A stretch of DNA of 64,000 bases from Anaerobium acetethylicum (GTDB lineage: Bacteria > Bacillota > Clostridia > Lachnospirales > Lachnospiraceae). This document shows, piece by piece, positions 8,936 to 17,038 of this stretch (position 1 is the stretch's first letter; every line of letters starts with the position of its first letter). The notes below the pieces were generated by a model. The model did no database searches. It saw only the letters and a program-made list of their open reading frames with translations, and was not told the DNA's origin. A program made the translations under genes and the position numbers. The stretch is taken from assembly GCF_900096945.1 (NCBI RefSeq), contig NZ_FMKA01000004.1, forward strand, positions 174,806-238,805, given 5' to 3'.

Positions 8936-9194
8936 AATCGGGGTTGTAGTTTTCGTTGAAACTTATTCTGCAGATAAGCCTCGATCCATGAGCTCATGAC
9001 AGGTACATTGTTGAACAAGAGTTTCGCTTGCGAAACTCTCGCGCTGACGCGCAGTCGCTTCTGCGACATATTCTTCTTGCGCGTCATTCGCCTCCTCGCG
9101 GAGCGTTTTTGATTCCTAGGAAATTCGAAGAATTTACTAAGAATCAAAAAAGGCGCCGGACTTTTGTCCAACGCCTTTGTTTTTGATAGGTCTC
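8936..9194 (-). promoter_or_regulatory. Long structured leader of the amino acid ABC operon
   Basis: About 260 bases lie between the predicted start of transcription and the binding-protein gene. On the minus strand they hold a terminator-like hairpin (9145-9178), an imperfect stem at about 9110-9144, a nested hairpin at about 9040-9090 (arms TGACGCGCA / TGCGCGTCA with inner GTCGC / GCGAC) and a perfect nine-bp hairpin GAGTTTCGC-AA-GCGAAACTC near 9010-9030. This suggests attenuation, but no known riboswitch or T-box consensus was recognised. Confidence 0.45.
9145..9178 (-). terminator. Terminator-like hairpin at the head of the ABC operon leader
   Basis: Minus strand AAAGGCGTTGGAC ... GTCCGGCGCCTT followed by TTTTTT. 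It may be the terminator of the upstream ykoFEDC operon, or an attenuator of the promoter at 9195-9224, which lies just upstream of it. Confidence 0.6.
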
Positions 9195-9224
9195 ATTCTA
9201 ACCCCATTGCAATTATTTTGTCAA
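9195..9224 (-). promoter_or_regulatory. Sigma-A-type promoter for the amino acid ABC operon
   Basis: TTGACA (9219-9224, minus strand) and TAGAAT (9195-9200) are 18 bases apart. It points at the substrate-binding protein gene about 280 bases away. Confidence 0.6.
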
Positions 9225-9299
9225 TACCTTTTTTATCAATATATTGCACAACAATTATTTTTCTGCATATATTTTTCAGTCTATTTACTTGAAAACCAT

Positions 9300-9335
9300 G
9301 CAATATAATGCATTTTTCTGCATTATATTATTGCT
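9300..9335. other. Hairpin downstream of ykoC
   Basis: AATATAATGCA and TGCATTATATT form an 11-bp stem around a six-base loop. There is no T-run on the minus strand, so it is a weak terminator candidate for the ykoFEDC operon. A degenerate end of repeat family 1 (AACTATTCAGGA) lies immediately after it at 9339-9350. Confidence 0.4.
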
Positions 9336-9390
9336 TTTAACTATTCAGGATTTCATCCTTTGCAGTTATAAAGAGTGAAAAAAACGCAAT

Positions 9391-10128
9391 TTAAAACGGC
9401 AGCAAAAACGTGCCCGAAACAAGCAGCGAAACCGTGACTGCCAGGAAACACCAGTCGTACCATCTGATGACGGTAACCGTATAATACGTCCTGGCGCCTT
9501 CCCCATCGAATCCTTTTGACTCCATTGCCATGGCTACATGCTCCGACCAGTGAACGGTATTCACAAGCATTGCAAATACAGGCTTCATTGAAAACGGCGT
9601 GACCGGAATCCCCCGGACCCGGAACGCCATCTGCGCTTTGGCAAATTCCTCCCTGATGCAGGGAAGCAGATGGAAAGCCGCCAGCACCCCGTAAGCATAT
9701 TTTGGTTTCAGCCTGCACTGGTGCATAAGGCTTTTTACAAATTCCTCTCCATCCGTAGTCATTGCAAAGAGAACGCCAAGACCGGCAAAGGCCAGGATCC
9801 TGGAAGACAGCTGGATCGCATTGTAAACTGATGTCATGGAATATGACATCACTTCAAAATTCAGGCTTTCCACCTTCGATACAGCCTCCGGGGCAATTGC
9901 GCTGCCGGATGTGAACATCATGCCTGTAAAAAAAATACTGACGGCTGCAACAAAGGCCGGAACCAGGATTTTCACAAGGGATGTGAGCCTTGCCTTGGAA
10001 AAAAACAGGAGCAGGATCAGGCTGACGGCGATTATGCCGCCGTTGAGCAGCACTGAATAGCTGAAGGAAAGGATCAGGCCGCATACCAGTATGCTTACCC
10101 CTTTCAGAAACGGGTTCAGTTTTTCCAT
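9391..10128 (-). CDS. ykoC: ECF transporter transmembrane protein (YkoC/EcfT type)
   Basis: A 245-residue membrane protein with several hydrophobic helices and the two short coupling motifs expected of EcfT, QMAFRVRGIP and AMAMESKGFDG, which dock onto the ATPases. It joins the S-component to the ATPase pair in an energy-coupling-factor importer. It overlaps the end of the ATPase gene by 13 bases and AAAGGAGC precedes its ATG. Gene order ykoF-ykoE-ykoD-ykoC on the minus strand matches the Bacillus subtilis ykoFEDC operon, and a TPP riboswitch stands in front, so hydroxymethylpyrimidine or thiamine uptake is the likely role. Confidence 0.88.
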   Translation of the reverse strand: MEKLNPFLKGVSILVCGLILSFSYSVLLNGGIIAVSLILLLFFSKARLTSLVKILVPAFVAAVSIFFTGMMFTSGSAIAPEAVSKVESLNFEVMSYSMTSVYNAIQLSSRILAFAGLGVLFAMTTDGEEFVKSLMHQCRLKPKYAYGVLAAFHLLPCIREEFAKAQMAFRVRGIPVTPFSMKPVFAMLVNTVHWSEHVAMAMESKGFDGEGARTYYTVTVIRWYDWCFLAVTVSLLVSGTFLLPF

Positions 10129-11576
10129 TCAATCAGCTCCTTTCCTTCCATGCGGTATATCCTGTCTGCATACCGGCGTGCCAGCCCAAGGTCATGGGTT
10201 GCAAAAATGACAGTCATCTCCCGCTCCTTCACCAGCCCAAGCAGCTGGTCCATAATGGCTTTTGTGGATCTGGCATCCTGGCCGTAGGTAGGCTCATCCA
10301 GCAATAGAATCTGCTGGTTTCCCACCAGCATGGACAACACAGCCAGGCGTCTCTGCTGCCCCTGGCTCAGCATATAAGGAGAATATCTGCGGTACTGCTT
10401 CATTCCATACGCTTCCAGCAGCCTGAAGACCCGCTCCTTCTTCTCCTCTTCCCCTAATCCGGGATGCCAGATAGAAAGGCTTTTCTCAACTTCATGCTGG
10501 ACGCAGGCCGATACGAACTGGTTTCCAGGATTCTGAAACACTGTTCCGACACGGTGAAAGAGCTTTTGCGGCTTCATTTTTTTTACATCGGTTCCTTCAA
10601 GCAATATCGTTCCTTCATACTTCTTCTGTTTCAATATCACCGAAAACAGGGTTGTCTTCCCGCAGCCCGAATGCCCGATCAGGGCCGTTATCCTGCCCTT
10701 TTCAAAAGATGCGTCCGCTTTTTCAATCAGGAATTCCTTCCTTTTCCCTTTTCTGATCGATACTGATTTCAGTTCCAGTATTGTCTGTCCGATTTCGGGC
10801 GGCTGAAACTCCGGAAGCTCTTCCGGATAGAACAGGCCTTCCTGCAAAAAAAGTTCCCTGTACCTGGGAAGTGTCTCAACCGTAATTCCCCCCTGCAGCA
10901 CCTGTCCGTTTTTCCCCAACACGATAAATTCATCTGCCGCAGAAAGCCAATGGTCCAGTCTGTGGTCGATGGCAATCAGGGTCGTATGCTGCTCTTCATT
11001 CTGCTTCTTCAGCATAGCGATCAGCTTCCGGGTGGAAGCTTCATCGATATTTGCAAACGGCTCATCCAGAAAAATCCCTGCCGGATTCATCAGGAGCAGA
11101 CAGCATAAGGCTGCCTTCTGCTTCTCTCCCCCTGACAGCGTATGGATATTCCTGTCCAGCAGTTCCTCTATCTGGAGTTTTTCTGCCAGTTCCCCTATTC
11201 TGCCATCCATCTCTTCTTTTGGAACGCAGATATTTTCCATACAGAAAATCATTTCCTTTTTCAATGTGTCCATGCAGAACTGCAGGTCCGGATTTTGAAA
11301 CATCATGGAAAGCAGCTTCGCACGCTCCGAATTCGCAATCGTTGATAATTCCCGTCCGCAGATCCGGATGCTTCCTGACAGGAGCTGCCCCGCGTTTTCC
11401 GGATACAGTCCCGCAGAAACAGCGGCTAACGTACTTTTTCCGCAGCCGCTGTTTCCAATGAGAACAACTATTTTCCCCTTTTCAATTTCCAGATCCACAT
11501 GCTCCAGGATGTTTCTTTTTGCCTGTTCAAAATACCGGAACGTTACATCCTTTACAGAAAGAAAATTCTGGTTCAT
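10116..11576 (-). CDS. ykoD: Tandem ABC ATPase of an ECF transporter (YkoD type)
   Basis: A 486-residue fusion of two ABC domains. The first has Walker A GNSGCGKST near residue 40, LSGGEKQKAALC and FLDEPFANID. The second has GHSGCGKTT near residue 300, LSQGQQRRLAVL and LLLDEPTYGQD. The two halves act as the EcfA1/EcfA2 pair that powers the S-component. It sits between the ykoE-like S-component gene and the ykoC-like gene it overlaps. A 27-bp repeat palindrome (11612-11638) lies in the 66-base gap upstream. Confidence 0.93.
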   Translation of the reverse strand: MNQNFLSVKDVTFRYFEQAKRNILEHVDLEIEKGKIVVLIGNSGCGKSTLAAVSAGLYPENAGQLLSGSIRICGRELSTIANSERAKLLSMMFQNPDLQFCMDTLKKEMIFCMENICVPKEEMDGRIGELAEKLQIEELLDRNIHTLSGGEKQKAALCCLLLMNPAGIFLDEPFANIDEASTRKLIAMLKKQNEEQHTTLIAIDHRLDHWLSAADEFIVLGKNGQVLQGGITVETLPRYRELFLQEGLFYPEELPEFQPPEIGQTILELKSVSIRKGKRKEFLIEKADASFEKGRITALIGHSGCGKTTLFSVILKQKKYEGTILLEGTDVKKMKPQKLFHRVGTVFQNPGNQFVSACVQHEVEKSLSIWHPGLGEEEKKERVFRLLEAYGMKQYRRYSPYMLSQGQQRRLAVLSMLVGNQQILLLDEPTYGQDARSTKAIMDQLLGLVKEREMTVIFATHDLGLARRYADRIYRMEGKELIEWKN

Positions 11577-11611
11577 CCTTCACTCCAATCTGCTGCCCCT
11601 GCAGCAATTAT

Positions 11612-11638
11612 ATTACTGTTCACTCCGTGACCAGTAAC
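11612..11638. repeat. 27-bp palindromic repeat related to family 1 ends
   Basis: ATTACTGTTCACTCC plus GTGACCAGTAAC, an imperfect palindrome. The same sequence opens the element at 21485-21637, and an inverted relative occurs at 33259-33285. It lies between the S-component and ATPase genes of the thiamine-precursor operon. Confidence 0.65.
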
Positions 11639-11642
11639 TCAA

Positions 11643-12227
11643 TTATTCTTCTTCCAGAGTCATCTGTCCAAGTCCGAGGGCATAGCCTTTCAGTACGCCG
11701 GCTTTTGCCAGACCGTCCGCCAGGAGCTTGCAGCCGAATCCACAAATGATCAGCGCGCTTGCCAGCCTGATCACAAAAATCCCAAGGACGACCATAGGGC
11801 TAAGGGTCCAGTACTGGCTGCGGATTCCTGTCCAGATAAAGCTTAATACCGTACATCCTGTCGCCGCAAGCATGGTTGACTGCAAAGAATATTTTTTATA
11901 TCTGAATACGGCAAATCCGATTTCGGACCCCAGACCCTGGATAAATCCGCTGATGAAGATGATCGGTCCGAAAAAATTACCCATGAGCACTTCCAGCAAT
12001 GCGGCAAGCATCTCTGCAATGATGCCAACACCTGGTTTCTGCAGCACATAAGTCGTAAATACCGCTGCCAGGAACCAGATTCCATAAAACGGCTCATAGC
12101 CGTAGATTCCAAGCCCCATCGGTGTCAGTATGCCCGTCAGGGCCGCTCCCATATAGACTGCTCCGAGATATACGATCCCAAATAATACCGCTGTTATCGC
12201 AACAAATAAGATATCCTTTAATTTCAT
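11643..12227 (-). CDS. ykoE: ECF transporter S-component, YkoE family
   Basis: A 194-residue integral membrane protein with about five or six hydrophobic helices (ILFVAITAVLFGIVYLGAVY; IIFISGFIQGLGSEIGFAVF). The GFIQGLGSE region and the gene setting identify it as YkoE, the substrate-capturing S-component for hydroxymethylpyrimidine/thiamine. It follows the ykoF-like gene by 20 bases and precedes the fused ATPase. AGAGGATAAGGA supports the start. Confidence 0.88.
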   Translation of the reverse strand: MKLKDILFVAITAVLFGIVYLGAVYMGAALTGILTPMGLGIYGYEPFYGIWFLAAVFTTYVLQKPGVGIIAEMLAALLEVLMGNFFGPIIFISGFIQGLGSEIGFAVFRYKKYSLQSTMLAATGCTVLSFIWTGIRSQYWTLSPMVVLGIFVIRLASALIICGFGCKLLADGLAKAGVLKGYALGLGQMTLEEE

Positions 12228-12247
12228 TTCCTTATCCTCTTTTCTTA

Positions 12248-12880
12248 TTATTCAGCCGTCGGGCTGTTTACGCTCAGGGTCGCCTCGAATATATAATGGC
12301 TGAGTTCCCTGCCGCAGTATTCCGTTGCTTCCTCAAAATATCTAAAAATGTCCTGCACATCTCCCTCCAGGATAGTCACATAATGTGATGATCCTGCATA
12401 GACACCCATATCAATTGCACGGTTGACGACACTGGCAATATACTCCATATAATTGGATACTCCCATGGGATACAGTGATATTTTGCACGTTACCGGGAAA
12501 TGTGCATCCGCCAAAACAGGCTCGTTCATCCGCACATCATCTTCAGCCAGGAATGCATCCGCATCCACGTCACCGGGGCATCCTTTCGATATGGTCGCCC
12601 CCATAGTCATATGCACGCCTTCCCTGTAGGACTGCACAAAACATGCTTTCAACCCATCAAGCACATGGATCCTCCTGCCTCGGTAAAGGGTCGAAAGCTT
12701 ATCCGTCATCTTCCATACCTTGGACGTATCCACCTTTTTGATAGCTCCCAGTATGATATCAACATAACTGTCTGTCATCGGAGACAGACTGAACCGGCAT
12801 CCTGTTATATCCCTGGCTCCTTCACAGCCGCATCCACACTGGCAGCTGCCGTAATTCACATATGCCTTCTTTTCTGACAT
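12248..12880 (-). CDS. ykoF: YkoF family thiamine/hydroxymethylpyrimidine-binding protein
   Basis: A 210-residue protein with two YkoF repeats: GCRFSLSPMTDSYVDIILGAI...DTSKVW (about 25-60) and CKISLYPMGVSNYMEYI...GVYAGSSHYVTILEGD (about 125-175). B. subtilis YkoF binds thiamine and is thought to help its precursor's uptake. The start is set at ATG 12880, directly after the AAAGGAGG embedded in the riboswitch expression platform; a 16-codon upstream extension of the frame would translate that platform. The N-terminus carries a dense cysteine cluster (SCQCGCGCEG) absent from the B. subtilis protein as I remember it. First gene of the operon. Confidence 0.9.
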   Translation of the reverse strand: MSEKKAYVNYGSCQCGCGCEGARDITGCRFSLSPMTDSYVDIILGAIKKVDTSKVWKMTDKLSTLYRGRRIHVLDGLKACFVQSYREGVHMTMGATISKGCPGDVDADAFLAEDDVRMNEPVLADAHFPVTCKISLYPMGVSNYMEYIASVVNRAIDMGVYAGSSHYVTILEGDVQDIFRYFEEATEYCGRELSHYIFEATLSVNSPTAE

Positions 12881-12920
12881 AAAAAAACCTCCTTTGCAGT
12901 TCCACGCCGCCAAGGAGGTT
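12881..12920 (-). promoter_or_regulatory. Expression platform of the TPP riboswitch
   Basis: On the minus strand AACCTCC pairs with GGAGGTT; the right arm is the ribosome-binding site of ykoF and runs into a seven-T tract that ends at the start codon. The hairpin could both hide the ribosome-binding site and terminate transcription. Confidence 0.8.
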
Positions 12921-12940
12921 ATCATCATTCTGATATAATG

Positions 12941-13024
12941 CTCTCCCTACGTCGGTATTAACCGAATCAGGTTATACGGGTCAGGCATCACGCCAATCTC
13001 AGCTATCAAAATAGCACCCCGGAA
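12941..13024 (-). ncRNA. TPP riboswitch (THI element)
   Basis: Reading the minus strand: CCGGGGTGC, then GCTGAGA, GCCTGACCCG, AACCTGATTCGG, TTAATACCGACGTAGGGA. These are the conserved blocks of the thiamine pyrophosphate aptamer, in order. It precedes ykoF and should switch the ykoFEDC operon off when thiamine pyrophosphate is plentiful. Confidence 0.96.
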
Positions 13025-13080
13025 CTTTTTCTATTTAATTTTACAATCCTTTACCAGTATAGTTACACTCGGATCATATG

Positions 13081-13695
13081 TCAAGGTATTGATTTTATCA
13101 CTTCGACTCTGGAAACAGTTCCCTGATTCATGCTGGCTATCCGAAGCGCAAACTCTTTATAATATACACATGCGCCGATTGCAATCGTCTTTTCCTCTTC
13201 CGTCAGTTTTTTTACAACTACCTCTCTCAGGGTTTCTCCGTCTTCAACCGGAATGTGCACTCTTGCCAGCATATTCGTTATTTTCACCTTCTGACTGGCT
13301 CTGTACATGGCACGTTCTGTTTCATCAAAGCTGCAGAATAAATATTTTCTTGTGGCAAACAGGATGGCTATTGCAGTGACCCCCGCCAACGTTTCTAATG
13401 ACGAAGCATGGCCTACGACCATCTGCCTTGCAATTGCAAACAGCAGTACTTCGATTACCGTCTGCGGCGAATGCTTGCATAACATTTTTATAAATTCGAC
13501 TCCGATTGCCAATGTCATTGCCTGTTCAAGAAAAGTAATCAATATATCCTCGTTTTTGCTGTAGGATGAAAAATCAATTACATTTAAGAACATCATGAAT
13601 GTCAAAACTACAATGGCAAAAATCAAAACCATGGAGATGAAAATCTCTACGAAATAAGAAATGCCAAAAAGCTTCGACTGGATATAGTTCTTCAT
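13081..13695 (-). CDS. PsiE-like membrane protein
   Basis: A 204-residue protein with about four transmembrane helices in its first 125 residues (FVEIFISMVLIFAIVVLTFM; LAIGVEFIKML; TVIEVLLFAIARQMVVG; LAGVTAIAILFATRKYLF) and a soluble C-terminal part. The VIEVLLFAIARQMVVGH block resembles the phosphate-starvation-inducible PsiE family. The molecular role is unknown. It appears monocistronic and lies upstream of the riboswitch-controlled operon on the same strand. AAAGGGG lies about 12 bases before the ATG. Confidence 0.65.
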   Translation of the reverse strand: MKNYIQSKLFGISYFVEIFISMVLIFAIVVLTFMMFLNVIDFSSYSKNEDILITFLEQAMTLAIGVEFIKMLCKHSPQTVIEVLLFAIARQMVVGHASSLETLAGVTAIAILFATRKYLFCSFDETERAMYRASQKVKITNMLARVHIPVEDGETLREVVVKKLTEEEKTIAIGACVYYKEFALRIASMNQGTVSRVEVIKSIP

Positions 13696-14282
13696 ATGTT
13701 TCTTGTACCCCTTTCAATAAATATGCCGGTAACAACTACTATTTCTTTACACGTTTGATATTGTATCCATTTCTAATTTACATAATATCTTTTTTCTTCC
13801 CCACTGTCAATCTACAAGTTCATTTTTCAGCGTTTTTTATATCCCTGGCCAACACACTGATTGGTGTTTTTAATAATGTCAATATATTTGCCATAATTTT
13901 TCACTAATTCATTATAAGACTGAACAATTTCAATTTCCGCCATGCAAACGATTGTTTCAAACTCTCATTGATTTTAAAATATCGATATTTGAAAGCGAAT
14001 CACATGTACAATTACAGAGGAAGTGCAGCATAACAACTATGGTCAATATGTATACTTTGACGCCTCTTTCATTGTTTATACTATAATTTATGCAACATAT
14101 TGCAGGTCTCTGAATATCCATTGACTGGCAAAAAACAATATGGTATAACATATTCATAGACATACAAACGATTGCATAAACTTCAAAACAACAACGCGCG
14201 ATGTTGTTTCGAATCTCTGTCAGGCAGATATGTCAAATAAGAAAACCTATAAATCTTTCATATTGAAAAGGAGAACTCAATC
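13696..14282. other. Non-coding gap upstream of the aldolase gene
   Basis: An AT-rich gap of nearly 590 bases. It has short dyads such as AAACGATTGTTT (about 13945-13957) and ACAAC-N7-GTTGT (about 14189-14206), and a second ACAAACGATTG at 14164, which may be operators for the downstream aldolase/transporter pair. No gene, RNA family or strong promoter was recognised. Confidence 0.3.
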
Positions 14283-15254
14283 ATGGCAAAAGTAAAAAAT
14301 TTCAAAACTATTTTCCCAGCGATATCCGTACCTTTAAACGATGATTATACGATCAACGAAGAAGAATTCCGCTTATACCTTCGCTGGATTAAAACTTTTT
14401 ATGGCAAAGGAATGGACGGCCTGGTCTGCAACGGCCACACCGGAGAAATCACAGGCCTTTCACGTGCAGAACGTAAACGTGTAGTTGAAATCTGTGCAGA
14501 AGAATGCGGAGATAAAATGACGATCATCTCTGGCATCAACTGTGAAAATACAATTGAATCCATTGAAATGGCAGCAGAAGCAAAAGCAGCCGGTGCAGAC
14601 GGAATCCTTTTAATGCCTCCTCATATGTGGTTACGTTTTGGTATGCATCCGGACGCACCATTCCAGTATGTAAAAGATGTAGCCGAAGGTGCTGATATTG
14701 ATATCATCATCCACCTGTATCCTGCAACAAGCAAGGCTTTCTATCCAGTTGAGACATTAATTAAAATGTGCAAGGAAATCGATCATGTTAAATGCATCAA
14801 GATGGGTACCCGTGTAACTTCTATCTACGAACATGACGTACGCCTCCTTCGCCAGGAATGTCCTGATATCTCCCTGATTACATGCCATGACGAAACCTTA
14901 TGCGTAAGCTGGTTCCCAGGCATGGACGGAGCGTTAATCGGATTCGCTGGATGTGTTCCTGAAATCATCTGTCCGGCTCGTGAAGTGTTTGCAAATCCGG
15001 ACAAACATACATTAAAAGAAGCTCAGGACTGGTCTGACCGTATCTACCATATTTCACAGGCAATCTACGGCGGCGGACAGCCTTCAGGAGAAGCACATGC
15101 ATGTCTGAAAGAAGCGCTTGTACAGCGTGGAATTTTCTCAAGCGGTCTGATGCGCAAACCTGTACTTCCATTAAACCAGGCAGAAAAAGACTTGGTTGCA
15201 CTTGGTCTTCAAAGGAGTAAAATGGAAAAGGTTGATATGAATCAGTTCAAATAA
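14283..15254 (+). CDS. Dihydrodipicolinate synthase family aldolase
   Basis: A 323-residue class I aldolase of the DapA/NanA superfamily. The GHTGEITGLSRAERKRVVE block matches the family GxxGE region, Y146 (IHLYPAT) is the expected proton-relay tyrosine and K173 (CIKMG) the Schiff-base lysine. It is longer than biosynthetic DapA (about 290). The pairing with a membrane transporter rather than lysine genes argues for catabolism of a keto-acid or sugar acid; the substrate is not identifiable. AAAAGGAG lies upstream of the ATG. It lies 92 bases before the transporter gene, with a GC-rich hairpin between them. Confidence 0.9.
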   Translation: MAKVKNFKTIFPAISVPLNDDYTINEEEFRLYLRWIKTFYGKGMDGLVCNGHTGEITGLSRAERKRVVEICAEECGDKMTIISGINCENTIESIEMAAEAKAAGADGILLMPPHMWLRFGMHPDAPFQYVKDVAEGADIDIIIHLYPATSKAFYPVETLIKMCKEIDHVKCIKMGTRVTSIYEHDVRLLRQECPDISLITCHDETLCVSWFPGMDGALIGFAGCVPEIICPAREVFANPDKHTLKEAQDWSDRIYHISQAIYGGGQPSGEAHACLKEALVQRGIFSSGLMRKPVLPLNQAEKDLVALGLQRSKMEKVDMNQFK

Positions 15255-15294
15255 ACCGAATAGTTACAACAGAATACAATCAGCATACCATTTT

Positions 15295-15322
15295 GGCGGC
15301 TTCGGCTTTTGCCGGCGCCGCC
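15295..15322 (+). other. GC-rich intercistronic hairpin
   Basis: GGCGGCTTCGGC, a four-T loop and GCCGGCGCCGCC form a strong stem between the aldolase and transporter genes. Only a short CTT follows, so it is more likely a stability or attenuation element than a full terminator. Confidence 0.6.
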
Positions 15323-15346
15323 TTCTAACTATGAAAGGGCGATACA

Positions 15347-16600
15347 ATGGGAGAACAATTTGATCAGGGATTGGTTAAAAAACTACCTTTAATTGAACTA
15401 TTAAAAAGAATCGGGCCGGGAATTATTTTGGCTGGCGTCGTTATCGGACCAGGCAATATCACGACCTCTGCAATGATGGGATCTAACTACGGCTATTCTA
15501 TGATATGGCTGATTATTCCGATTGCATTTATGGCTATTACATTTATGCTCACTTCATATCGTATTTCCATGCTGACAGGCATGCCGATTATTCACGCAAT
15601 CCGGCATTATTACGGCAAAGGCGCCGCAGCAATTGTTGGTATTGCAACATTTCTTGCCTGCCTGTTCTTTACAATGGGAAACATTACAGGATCCGGAGCT
15701 GGCATGAGCCTTATATTCGGCATGAACTGGAAATTGGGTTCTCTTATTATGATCGCAATTACTCTGGTATGCTATTTTACAAAAGGAGTATACTCCACTG
15801 TTGAAAAAGTGATTACATTATGCATATTAGGCATGATTGTCTGTTTCTACGCAACTCTGGTTGCAACAGGCGGCCCGGTGTGGGGAGAATTAGGAAAAGG
15901 ACTGACAAACTGGAAAGTTGCTGAAGGCAGCCTTACAACAGCACTTGCTTATGTCAGTACAAATGCAGCCATTACTGCCGGAATCTATGGAACCTATCTG
16001 GGATTAGAAAAGAAATGGAAAAAGGAAGATCTGTTCAACGGCATTATGCTTGCAGATGCCATTGCACATGTGGTTGCTGTTATCATGATTTCAGGCTCGA
16101 TTCTTCTTGTCGGCGCAATCGTACTGAATCCATCAGGAACGGCAATTACGGCACCTGCTCAGTTAGGGGAACTTCTGGTTCCATTTTTAGGAAAAGCAGC
16201 TCCCGTTGTCATGGGCGTCGCATTACTTGCTGCCGGTTTTTCTTCACTTCTGGGCAACACACAGCGTGGAATGGTATTGCTTGGTGCAGGTATTGATAAA
16301 CCGGTGGGATTGGAAACGAAGTTCATCCGCTGGGGATGTCTGCTCTGCATCGCGTTTGCTGCAGCCATCAGCTTCAGCTACAATGGTTCACCCACACAGC
16401 TGATTCTGATTGCCAATCTGTCAACTGCAATTGCAACTCCAATCGGCGGATTCTATGTATGCCGGATGATTTTCCGCAAAGATGTAAATGAAGGGATGAA
16501 AACTCCTCTGTTTCTTCAGATATGCATGGTAGTCAGCTATGGGTTTGCCCTGGTCATGACGGGCTCTGCATTGATGAATATTATACAGAAGTTCATGTAA
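15347..16600 (+). CDS. Nramp-family-like membrane transporter, metal-site motifs absent
   Basis: A 417-residue polytopic membrane protein with about 11 hydrophobic helices. The N-terminus (RIGPGIILAGVVIGPGNITT, then GSNYGYSMIWL) aligns with Nramp/MntH helix 1, where the usual DPGN metal motif is GPGN. The helix 6 MPH motif is also missing (ITAGIYGTYLGLEKK in its place). Family membership suggests an LeuT-like fold, but without the aspartate and methionine ligands a transition-metal substrate is doubtful. Its partner is an aldolase-family enzyme, which may point to an organic substrate. AAAGGGCG precedes the ATG. Confidence 0.82.
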   Translation: MGEQFDQGLVKKLPLIELLKRIGPGIILAGVVIGPGNITTSAMMGSNYGYSMIWLIIPIAFMAITFMLTSYRISMLTGMPIIHAIRHYYGKGAAAIVGIATFLACLFFTMGNITGSGAGMSLIFGMNWKLGSLIMIAITLVCYFTKGVYSTVEKVITLCILGMIVCFYATLVATGGPVWGELGKGLTNWKVAEGSLTTALAYVSTNAAITAGIYGTYLGLEKKWKKEDLFNGIMLADAIAHVVAVIMISGSILLVGAIVLNPSGTAITAPAQLGELLVPFLGKAAPVVMGVALLAAGFSSLLGNTQRGMVLLGAGIDKPVGLETKFIRWGCLLCIAFAAAISFSYNGSPTQLILIANLSTAIATPIGGFYVCRMIFRKDVNEGMKTPLFLQICMVVSYGFALVMTGSALMNIIQKFM

Positions 16601-16643
16601 CTGTCAGGTGCTCTAAAAATCCTGATGAACAGACTTATTTTAC

Positions 16644-16689
16644 AAAAAAAGCAATGACCTTTCTTCTGAAGAATTGTCATTGCTTTTTT
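16644..16689. terminator. Terminator after the Nramp-like gene
   Basis: AAAAAAGCAATGAC pairs with GTCATTGCTTTTTT around an 18-base loop. The T-run makes it a rho-independent terminator on the plus strand. Confidence 0.9.
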
Positions 16690-17038
16690 CATGCAAAAAC
16701 AGTCTTGATCATTTTTCATGATATGCCATACGATTTCAAATCATCCTCTTTTTGTTAAATATTCACAATCTTTTTTACTTAATTTCATTTTAATTAACCT
16801 TTAATTAAGTATCTGTACAACATACCCTACAAACCTGTGAATTCTTTATACATGTGTTTACATCGACCTATTATTCCTCATGTTTTCATCAACTCTTTAA
16901 GCTATTTATCAAAATATCAGCTCTGTTATTTGTTAAACTATACTATTTTAATAAATTAAAACCTATGTTAAAATCAATTAAATTAATTTATATGCGCACA
17001 TATTTTAATTAATTCATCAATTAACCGGAGGTAGTTTT
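16690..17038 (+). promoter_or_regulatory. AT-rich regulatory region of the mannanase gene
   Basis: About 350 bases rich in TTAATTAA-type palindromes: near 16790-16808 (TTAATTAACC, then TTAATTAAG), near 16976-16990, and near 17004-17024. Repeated AATTAA dyads may be operators for a mannan-responsive regulator. No confident promoter was assigned. CCGGAGG lies eight bases before the ATG. Confidence 0.4.

Noticed and set aside
8932..9171. 79-residue basic ORF in the ABC operon leader
   Set aside because: It is read from hairpin arms, has no ribosome-binding site, and its composition (Arg/Lys/Gln runs) follows the GC-rich stems.
12881..12928. Upstream extension of ykoF
   Set aside because: These codons lie in the TPP riboswitch expression platform; the proper start follows the ribosome-binding site.
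13957..14163. 68-residue hydrophobic minus-strand ORF in the gap before the aldolase
   Set aside because: No ribosome-binding site and no recognisable sequence; several cysteines and AT-rich codons suggest chance.
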